Source of the DNA: Nitrospirota bacterium
Lineage (GTDB): Bacteria > Nitrospirota > Nitrospiria > Nitrospirales > Nitrospiraceae
Assembly: GCA_016201805.1 (NCBI GenBank)
Contig: JACQCB010000209.1
Span: forward strand, 1-11,290
Direction of reading: 5' to 3'
DNA: 11,290 nucleotides
Below the pieces are notes generated by a model, which saw only the letters and a list, made by a program, of their open reading frames with translations, had not been told where the DNA came from and did not search any database. This document shows, piece after piece, positions 1-5,020 of this stretch (the first letter of the stretch is position 1; every line of letters begins with the position of its first letter). The position numbers were made by a program, and so were the translations under genes.

Positions 1-127
1 TAGCCATCCCCTTGTCGCTGCTCACCTTCGTCAGCGCCGAGGTCAGCGTCGTCTTGCCATGGTCCACGTGCCCGATCGTCCCAATGTTCACGTGGGGCTT
101 GCGCCGCTCATATTTCGACTTCGCCAT
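1..127 (-). CDS. tuf: Translation elongation factor EF-Tu, N-terminal 42 residues (partial)
   Basis: EF-Tu is the GTPase that delivers aminoacyl-tRNA to the ribosome. Only the first 42 codons lie in the window; the gene runs off its left edge. Visible are the conserved N-terminus ([20 protein letters not shown]) and the P-loop GHVDHGKT at residues 19-26, followed by [10 protein letters not shown]. The ATG at 125-127 is preceded by a strong purine-rich Shine-Dalgarno, GGAGGAGGAG (131-140). It is the last visible gene of a Tyr-Gly-Thr tRNA operon, the arrangement seen around tufB in Escherichia coli, where secE, nusG and ribosomal protein genes usually follow. The P-loop and start are read directly; the identity is certain at this level of conservation. 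Confidence 0.97.
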   Translation of the reverse strand, partial: MAKSKYERRKPHVNIGTIGHVDHGKTTLTSALTKVSSDKGMA

Positions 128-130
128 CGT

Positions 131-140
131 CTCCTCCTCC
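131..140 (-). promoter_or_regulatory. Ribosome binding site of tuf
   Basis: The minus strand reads GGAGGAGGAG just upstream of the tuf ATG, which is at 125-127. It contains two overlapping perfect GGAGG cores. Such a strong site fits the very high expression of EF-Tu. Confidence 0.85.
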
Positions 141-173
141 CTTCAAAACCGCACGCGCACTCGCCATTGACCG

Positions 174-252
174 CCGGCTATCTTCAACCGGCCATCTTCA
201 AACAGAACAACCCCGCACGATCCACACCACCCCAAAATACCGGCCGAAGATG
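174..252. repeat. Tandem 14-bp repeat with an inverted partner in the tRNA-Thr to tuf spacer
   Basis: Positions 174-187 (ccggctatcttcaa) and 188-201 (ccggccatcttcaa) are adjacent copies differing at one base. The heptamer catcttc at 193-199 is the reverse complement of gaagatg at 246-252. In the transcript, the segment just after the tRNA-Thr 3' end could therefore pair with the second repeat copy, or with six bases of the first. This spacer contains no gene. A processing or leader structure is possible, but that is inference. Confidence 0.6.
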
Positions 253-253
253 C

Positions 254-329
254 TGGAGCCCACGACGCGGATTGAACGCGTGACCTCGTCCTTACCAAGG
301 ACGTGCTCTGCCAACTGAGCTACGTGGGC
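254..329 (-). tRNA. tRNA-Thr, anticodon GGT
   Basis: The minus strand folds as a full cloverleaf. The acceptor is GCCCACG/CGTGGGC, the D-arm has GCTC/GAGC, and the anticodon stem CGTCC/GGACG encloses TTGGTAA with anticodon GGT. The T-arm is ACGCG-TTCAATC-CGCGT. The discriminator is T, and an encoded CCA lies at 254-256. It is the last tRNA before tuf, matching the position of thrT before tufB in Escherichia coli. Confidence 0.96.
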
Positions 330-400
330 GACGCAAGCAATCGTTGCCTGACGGCTGGCCTCCCTCCGCAGCAACCAGCCGGCTGGCTCCCATCCTTATC

Positions 401-475
401 TGGAGCGGGCGACGGGATTTGAACCCGCGACAGCCAGCTTGGAAGGCTGGAACTCTACCACTGAGCTACGCCCGC
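401..475 (-). tRNA. tRNA-Gly, anticodon TCC
   Basis: The minus strand gives acceptor GCGGGCG/CGCCCGC and D-arm GCTC/GAGT. The anticodon stem CCAGC/GCTGG encloses CTTCCAA (anticodon TCC), and the T-loop is TTCAAAT. CCA is encoded at 401-403. It sits between tRNA-Tyr and tRNA-Thr, the same order as tyrU-glyT-thrT. The 71-nt spacer to tRNA-Thr holds only short inverted repeats (ggctgg/ccagcc) and no gene. Confidence 0.96.
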
Positions 476-553
476 AATTGAAGGCCAAAGCAAACTACCG
501 CTTCCGTCCGGCTCGCCTCAACTCAAAGCTTGCCGGTTCAAGCAAACTTGGCA

Positions 554-638
554 TGGTGGGCAGGCAAGGATTCGAACCTTGGAAGCCGATGGCAACAGAT
601 TTACAGTCTGCCCCCTTTGTCCACTTGGGTACCTGCCC
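554..638 (-). tRNA. tRNA-Tyr, anticodon GTA
   Basis: At 85 nt this is a class II tRNA with a long variable arm, as expected for bacterial tRNA-Tyr. The acceptor is GGGCAGG/CCTGCCC with discriminator A and encoded CCA at 554-556. The anticodon stem GCAGA/TCTGT encloses CTGTAAA (anticodon GTA). The T-arm is CAAGG-TTCGAAT-CCTTG. It is the first tRNA of the operon, about 150 nt downstream of the promoter. No upstream threonine tRNA like thrU of Escherichia coli is present. Confidence 0.96.
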
Positions 639-792
639 GCCGATCCCATGAATCTTAGCTTCTCGCATCTATTGAACAACTACTTAATAAAGACAAAAGC
701 AAACCACCCCACGCACAGTTCTCCAGCCCTTCACACGAAAAAGCTGGGTGACTGACTTAGGGTGGACTGATATAGGCTTCAGGAAACGTCAG

Positions 793-821
793 ATTCTACG
801 AGGGAAGCCTCTGATTGTCAA
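793..821 (-). promoter_or_regulatory. Sigma70-type promoter of the tRNA-tuf operon
   Basis: The minus strand has a perfect -35 TTGACA (816-821), a 17-bp spacer and a -10 TAGAAT (793-798). Transcription should start near 786, leaving a leader of about 150 nt before tRNA-Tyr. Inverted repeats span it: aggcttc 774-780 with gaagcct 804-810, and tcaga 789-793 with tctga 810-814. These could be an operator or chance. The rest of 639-931 has no gene that I can see. Confidence 0.75.
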
Positions 822-867
822 GAGGAAGTTTATGAAAATTGTCGCTCAGGATGGAAAATAGACCCAA

Positions 868-882
868 GGCCCCTGGGGGGCC
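868..882 (-). terminator. Possible terminator after the HExxH protein gene
   Basis: A perfect 6-bp GC stem (ggcccc 868-873, ggggcc 877-882) with a 3-nt loop lies 49 bp beyond the stop codon at 932. On the minus strand it is followed by ttgggtctatttt, a poor U-tract. Its place between the end of one gene and the promoter of the next fits a terminator, but the weak tract keeps confidence low. Confidence 0.4.
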
Positions 883-931
883 CTCAAATAAAGGCCCTGC
901 GCTGCCTTGAATAGCTCGCTTCACATGCATT

Positions 932-1843
932 TTATCGGTCCGGACAGGGCATACTGTCTTTTAACGGCAGCCTCTTTTGCTCCATCGCAGAGACCGCTCG
1001 TCGAGCCCCCTCGCGTGATTCTCCGAAGAGCACTTCCAGCAGGACCGCCACTTCCCGTGGCGTGATCCGATGGGAAGAAGCCAGGTAACGCTTTTGAGCA
1101 ACCGTCCTTTCGGCTGGATCTTCCGGCTCATAGTACCCGACCAAATCGCCATCACGGTCCGCTTTTTCCAAGCGCGCCGGCCATCCGCCGGTTTTGCTCC
1201 GCCCACCGCGTGGCTGAACGCCCTGTCCATGGGATTGCTCCAACCTGCTCCACACGGCCCACCCCACAAAGACAGCCCACGTTTCATCGAGTGCTTCCCA
1301 GGCTTCGCGATCGCTCAGGAAACGAACTTCGGTCGCTGATTTCCGCTGCACGACAGGCGTGATGCTGACCACCTGATATCGGCATCGCTGCTGATCCTGT
1401 GCAAATGCCAGCAGGCGGGCGACGCCGGGATCGACCGCTGCCTCCGCCTTCGACCTCACGTAATCCATGTAGGCGTGAAAAAATTCGTGAAACAGCGTGC
1501 CCGCCTCGCGAGGCGTCATTTTGGCCAGGGGCTTCAACGTCCCCCCGGCCGCGTTGAATGACAAGGCGAGGTTCAGCACCATGCGGTGCTCTGCCGGATG
1601 GTACTCCGCGGCGAACGCGTGCAGATCTTCGAATTCCAGCGTAATGAAATCGGGGGGAATCGCGCGGAGGAATCGCGTCGGGAGGCCGAGGGCGTCAGCT
1701 TGTGCGAGCAACGTCCGCCATTGTTCCCTGGCGTCGGGAGGCAGGCCCGCGCCGGCCGCCGACCCGGCCTGCAGGCCCAGCCAGAGCAGGACCGGCAGCC
1801 ACAGGCGCCGCACGGACATTAATCCCACTCGCGAGGGCCCCAC
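932..1843 (-). CDS. Exported HExxH-motif protein, putative zinc metallopeptidase of unknown family
   Basis: I do not recognise a named family. With the GTG start at 1843 it has 303 residues. Residues 10-33 form a signal peptide: basic MSVRR, then a hydrophobic run, then small residues (AGSAAGAG), so the mature protein is likely periplasmic or secreted. HEFFH at 119-123 (bases 1475-1489) has the zinc-peptidase pattern. E187 in DETWAVFVGW, 64 residues later, could be a gluzincin-type third ligand; that is inference. The tail (220-303) is charged. The gene overlaps the helicase gene by 25 bp. The GTG has an excellent GGAGGGG site 7 nt upstream, while an internal ATG at 1819 overlaps the helicase stop as TAATG. 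Both starts keep the signal peptide, and I prefer GTG for its ribosome site. Metal binding and activity are unproven. Confidence 0.8.
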   Translation of the reverse strand: MGPSRVGLMSVRRLWLPVLLWLGLQAGSAAGAGLPPDAREQWRTLLAQADALGLPTRFLRAIPPDFITLEFEDLHAFAAEYHPAEHRMVLNLALSFNAAGGTLKPLAKMTPREAGTLFHEFFHAYMDYVRSKAEAAVDPGVARLLAFAQDQQRCRYQVVSITPVVQRKSATEVRFLSDREAWEALDETWAVFVGWAVWSRLEQSHGQGVQPRGGRSKTGGWPARLEKADRDGDLVGYYEPEDPAERTVAQKRYLASSHRITPREVAVLLEVLFGESREGARRAVSAMEQKRLPLKDSMPCPDR

Positions 1844-3864
1844 TCACGCACCCCTCCTTCTTCCACCAGCGCCCAGGTTTCAAGCAAGGAGGGAGAGACG
1901 CTGTCGAGGAAACGCGTGGGCTTGGAGAGGATCATCCCGGTGGCCTTGTCGTACTCGTTGATGGGATAGGTTAAGTACAGATGCTGTTTCGCACGGGTGA
2001 CCGCCACATAAAACAACCGCCGCTCTTCTTCCAACTCATCCTCGGTCGCAAACGAATAGGCGGAGGGGAAACGCCCATCCACCACCCAGAGGACGAACAC
2101 GCACTGCCACTCCAGCCCCTTGGCCGAATGGATCGTGGACAGGATCAGCCGCTCGTCGTCCCGCGCGCCGGCGTCCACGTCGAGCACACTTGAATCGGGC
2201 GGCTCCAGCGCCATATCGGACAGAAACTCTTCCAGCCGCGCATACCGTTCCGCCATCGTGTAGAGATGCTCCAGATCCCGCATCCGTTTCGGATAGTCGT
2301 CATACTGGTCTTTGAGGATCGGCAGATAATAGGCGTAGAGTTCATTCACCTGCTCCGCCGGGGTCATGGCGCCGGCACGGCCGGCCTCCTCCAACACCCG
2401 CGCCAGATCCTTGAGCCCTCGACCGGAGCGGCCGCTGACGTCGCGAAGCACCTCGATCGCGCACTGTCCCGGAGACAGATCCGGGCGCTCCGCCTTCACG
2501 AAAGACGCGATCAGGTCCTGGGCCTTCTTCGGGCCCACCCCCTCCACCAACATGAGGACGCGATTCCAACTCACCGCGTCCAGCGGGTTCGCCAGCACGC
2601 GCAAATGCGCGGTGAGGTCCTTGACGTGCGCCGTCTCGACGAACTTGAATCCGCCCCGCTTAACGAAGGGGAGGTCCCGGCGCGAGAGCTCGATCTCCAG
2701 ATCGAACGAGTGGAAACTGGACCGGAACAGCACGGCGATCTCGTCCAGCGGCACGCCTTCCTCCCGTAGCTCCAGAATCTTTTGAGCCACGAAGCGGGAC
2801 TGCGCGTTCTCGCCCGCCGCCTGGACGAGGACCGGCAGCGGCCCATCGAGCTTGCGAGTGAACAGATGCTTGCTGTACTTTTCAGCGGCTCCCTGGATGA
2901 TCGCATTGGCAAGGTTGAGGATCGGCTGGGTACTCCGGTAATTTTCCTCCAACTTGTAGATCGTGGCGCCGGGGAAGAGCGTCGGAAACTCCATGATGTT
3001 CCGGAACGTCGCGCCGCGAAACGCATAGATCGACTGCGAATCGTCGCCGACCACCATGACGTTGTCGTGGGACGCCGCCAATTTCCTGATCAGGTCCGCC
3101 TGCAGGCGGTTCGTATCCTGATATTCATCCACCAAAACGTAGCGGAAGCTGCTCGAGATGGCCCGACCGGCCCCTTCGTCCTGGCTCAACAATGCCCGCA
3201 ATTTCACCAGGAGGTCATCGTAGTCCAGCAACTGCCGTTGCTTTTTGGCCCCCTCGTAAGCCCGCTTGAGCTTGTCCAGAGCCTCCAGGTGCTCGGAGAA
3301 ATGGGCGAACTCTCCCAGGACGATCTCATCCAGAGGCTGAAGCGTGTTCTCGCACTTGCTGAAGATCTCGGCAATCGTCCCCTTGCGCGGGAACCGCTTG
3401 TCTTTTTCGTTCAGCCCGAGCTGAGCGCGCAACAGATTGATCAGATCCTCCGAATCGCTCCGGTCCAGGATCGTAAACCCCGGTTCCAGCCCGATCGGGC
3501 GCCCGTAGCGACGCAAGAGCGCGTTCGCCACCGAATGAAACGTGCCCCCGAAGACCCGCTCGCTGCGGGCCCCAATCAGAAGCCCCGCCCGATGCAACAT
3601 CTCTTGCGAAGACTTGCGCGTAAAGGTCACCAGCAGGATCGTTGCCGGGTCGATCCCTTTATCGATGAGATAGGCGACCCGGTAGACCAGCGTGCGGGTT
3701 TTGCCGCTACCGGCCCCCGCGATCACGAGCGACGGCCCGTCCCCCGCCGTCACCGCCGCCAATTGCTGCGGGTTCAACTCCTTCGCATAGTCGAGCGACA
3801 GCTTCGCCGGAACGGTGCCCTCCGCCGGTCGTCTCAGCACGTAGGGTTTGCTCTCTCGATCCAT
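1819..3864 (-). CDS. UvrD/PcrA/Rep-family superfamily 1A DNA helicase
   Basis: This is an ATP-driven 3'-5' single-strand DNA translocase and helicase family acting in repair, replication restart or removal of bound proteins. Motifs in order (681 residues): Q motif around NPQQ 31-34; Walker A AGAGSGKT 49-56; motif Ia LVTFTRK 78-84; Walker B VDEYQDTN 245-252; motif III GDDSQSIYAFRGA 273-285; motif IV EENYRST 306-312; motif V TIHSAKGLEW 577-586; motif VI LFYVAVTRAK 617-626. All nucleotide-contacting motifs look intact. It ends about 55 residues after motif VI, so it lacks the extended C-terminal tail that binds RNA polymerase in PcrA/UvrD. It is nearer Rep size; I cannot place it as UvrD, PcrA or Rep. 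The ATG at 3864 has GGGAG about 10 nt upstream. A candidate promoter is at 3944-3972. Its 3' end overlaps the HExxH protein gene. Confidence 0.95.
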   Translation of the reverse strand: MDRESKPYVLRRPAEGTVPAKLSLDYAKELNPQQLAAVTAGDGPSLVIAGAGSGKTRTLVYRVAYLIDKGIDPATILLVTFTRKSSQEMLHRAGLLIGARSERVFGGTFHSVANALLRRYGRPIGLEPGFTILDRSDSEDLINLLRAQLGLNEKDKRFPRKGTIAEIFSKCENTLQPLDEIVLGEFAHFSEHLEALDKLKRAYEGAKKQRQLLDYDDLLVKLRALLSQDEGAGRAISSSFRYVLVDEYQDTNRLQADLIRKLAASHDNVMVVGDDSQSIYAFRGATFRNIMEFPTLFPGATIYKLEENYRSTQPILNLANAIIQGAAEKYSKHLFTRKLDGPLPVLVQAAGENAQSRFVAQKILELREEGVPLDEIAVLFRSSFHSFDLEIELSRRDLPFVKRGGFKFVETAHVKDLTAHLRVLANPLDAVSWNRVLMLVEGVGPKKAQDLIASFVKAERPDLSPGQCAIEVLRDVSGRSGRGLKDLARVLEEAGRAGAMTPAEQVNELYAYYLPILKDQYDDYPKRMRDLEHLYTMAERYARLEEFLSDMALEPPDSSVLDVDAGARDDERLILSTIHSAKGLEWQCVFVLWVVDGRFPSAYSFATEDELEEERRLFYVAVTRAKQHLYLTYPINEYDKATGMILSKPTRFLDSVSPSLLETWALVEEGGVREWGPREWD

Positions 3865-3943
3865 CGCGCGGTCTCATCTCCCGTAGAACTGGCTCGCTGA
3901 TCAGGCCGTTGGCAAGACCATGCGCCTGCAAACAAGTTGAAGA

Positions 3944-3972
3944 GAGATAACACATCGCCTGGCTCGTTTCAA
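3944..3972 (-). promoter_or_regulatory. Candidate promoter of the helicase gene
   Basis: The minus strand shows TTGAAA (3967-3972), a 17-bp spacer and TATCTC (3944-3949), about 80 bp before the helicase ATG. The -35 matches 5 of 6 consensus bases but the -10 only 3 of 6, so this is a moderate candidate. It is divergent from the promoter at 4047-4075. Confidence 0.4.
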
Positions 3973-3974
3973 TG

Positions 3975-4020
3975 AACCGGCGCAGCACAAACCGGCGTTG
4001 CCGGAGCGGCGCCCCGGAGC
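3975..4020. repeat. Short direct and inverted repeats in the divergent promoter region
   Basis: Between the two divergent promoters lie two copies of aaccggcg (3975-3982 and 3990-3997, 15 bp apart start to start). There are also two copies of ccggagc (4001-4007 and 4014-4020). A perfect inverted repeat, ccggc-gtt-gccgg, covers 3992-4004. This could be a regulator site shared by both genes. In GC-rich DNA, repeats this short also occur by chance. Confidence 0.4.
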
Positions 4021-4046
4021 ATCGCCATGGAGCGACTCGGCGGCGC

Positions 4047-4075
4047 TTGGATGCGGGGCCGGACTTGTATATAAT
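4047..4075 (+). promoter_or_regulatory. Promoter of the 283-residue unknown gene
   Basis: A perfect -10 TATAAT (4070-4075) lies 17 bp after TTGGAT (4047-4052), a weak -35 with 3 of 6 matches. A TG lies two bases before the -10, close to an extended -10. Transcription would start near 4082, about 18 nt before the chosen ATG, leaving room for the GAGGA ribosome site. Confidence 0.65.
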
Positions 4076-4099
4076 GAGCGCGGATTGAGGACGACCCTA

Positions 4100-4951
4100 A
4101 TGAGTGCGACACAAGTTCCCTATAGCGGGTTGCTGCGAGACCTGGCCTCCCTGATGGTGGCCGTGGCGGGCGAATCCGTCACCATGGTCAAACGCAGCGC
4201 GCCAGACCAGGCGCTCAAGCTCAAGAAGCCGCAGGAGTGGGATGTCTACCTCGAATTTCTGAAGGCCCTGTTCAACCTGGTCGACCGGTTGTCGGTGCAC
4301 TACCTGCCGATCAAAGAGCAGCCGCTCTTCATGGACAGCCTTGAAGACACGGTGACGCAGCACCTGCAGTCGGCCTTGGCCCCGGCCCTCGGCTCCGACA
4401 GCGACGGGATGGAAGTGGCCATCACGATCGGCAAGACGGTCGCCAACAGCCGGGAACGCTACGAGCGGTTCAAATTCCTGGTGACGGAAGAGAGCCCCGC
4501 GAAAAATGAATTTCTGAAATTGCTGGCCGAACGCGTGGCGCAGGTGATGGGCGCAGCGGGCAACGGCCTCGTGATCTCGTCGGCCACGCTCTGCGTCAGC
4601 TCCGCCATCACGGCGATGACGGCGGCCTTCGAGGGAGTCGTTCCAGGCGACGCCCAGCCGCGCGTCGAAACCGGAGCGCCGGCTGCTGCACACTCACCCC
4701 AAGCCGCTCAGCCTGGCGCGGAGGGAAGACCGGGACAGGAGATCAAGCTGGTCAGCGTCATGGCCACCGTGCAAGGCGAAGAAGTCGAAACTCGCTGGGG
4801 CCTGCACCCACGATTCAGGCAAGATCTGAAACCGGACGAGGCGCAGGAGCTGACCAAACTCATGAATCGTGCCACCAAAATCTTGGGGGAGCGTTACGCT
4901 GCGGTGGCCTTCTCATCGGAATGGCAGTCTTGGCACCTTGGGCATGCCTAA
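4100..4951 (+). CDS. Conserved-looking hypothetical protein, 283 residues
   Basis: I do not recognise this protein. It has no signal peptide or membrane segment, so it is probably cytoplasmic. Residues 1-180 look mostly helical, with a mixed-charge stretch (KKPQEWDVYLEFLKALFNLV, about 37-56) and a small-residue helix near 150-178. An Ala/Pro/Gly-rich linker follows (about 188-207). A separate C-terminal segment of about 75 residues starts at EIKLVSVMATVQG. This suggests two domains joined by a flexible linker. The frame is open back to a TTG at 3998, but I chose ATG 4100. It has GAGGA at 4087-4091 with 8-nt spacing, and the TATAAT at 4070-4075 lies inside the longer version. It stands between a divergent helicase gene and glgP, and shares no evident function with either. 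Confidence 0.85.
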   Translation: MSATQVPYSGLLRDLASLMVAVAGESVTMVKRSAPDQALKLKKPQEWDVYLEFLKALFNLVDRLSVHYLPIKEQPLFMDSLEDTVTQHLQSALAPALGSDSDGMEVAITIGKTVANSRERYERFKFLVTEESPAKNEFLKLLAERVAQVMGAAGNGLVISSATLCVSSAITAMTAAFEGVVPGDAQPRVETGAPAAAHSPQAAQPGAEGRPGQEIKLVSVMATVQGEEVETRWGLHPRFRQDLKPDEAQELTKLMNRATKILGERYAAVAFSSEWQSWHLGHA

Positions 4952-4993
4952 GACCGAGGCGGTCAGCCTTCAGACTCCGCATGATCTCCTGCC

Positions 4994-4999
4994 TATACT
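4994..4999 (+). promoter_or_regulatory. Weak -10 candidate upstream of glgP
   Basis: TATACT matches 5 of 6 -10 bases and lies 21 bp before the TTG start. No convincing -35 sits 16-18 bp upstream. The 69-bp gap after the preceding gene has a small hairpin (gaccg-agg-cggtc) but no U-tract, so read-through from the promoter at 4047-4075 is also possible. Confidence 0.25.
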
Positions 5000-5009
5000 G
5001 AAGATACCA

Positions 5010-5015
5010 GGGAGG
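5010..5015 (+). promoter_or_regulatory. Ribosome binding site that fixes the TTG start of glgP
   Basis: GGGAGG lies 5 nt before the TTG at 5021. No ATG or GTG near the protein's conserved N-terminus has a comparable site, so the TTG start is preferred. Confidence 0.7.
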
Positions 5016-5020
5016 CCTCG

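Noticed and set aside
59..651. Plus-strand frames of about 70 codons across tuf and the tRNAs
   Set aside because: They are antisense to tRNA genes and tuf and encode nothing recognisable.
701..745. Possible hairpin ccagc/gctgg in the operon leader as an attenuator
   Set aside because: Only 5 bp with a long loop and no U-tract; not enough for a terminator or riboswitch.
2782..3900. Plus-strand open frame of 372 codons opposite the helicase
   Set aside because: It is antisense to intact helicase motifs; long antisense frames are common in GC-rich genes. No domain seen.
3998..4099. Upstream extension of the 283-residue protein starting at TTG 3998
   Set aside because: The extension covers the TATAAT promoter element and repeats; ATG 4100 has a proper GAGGA site.
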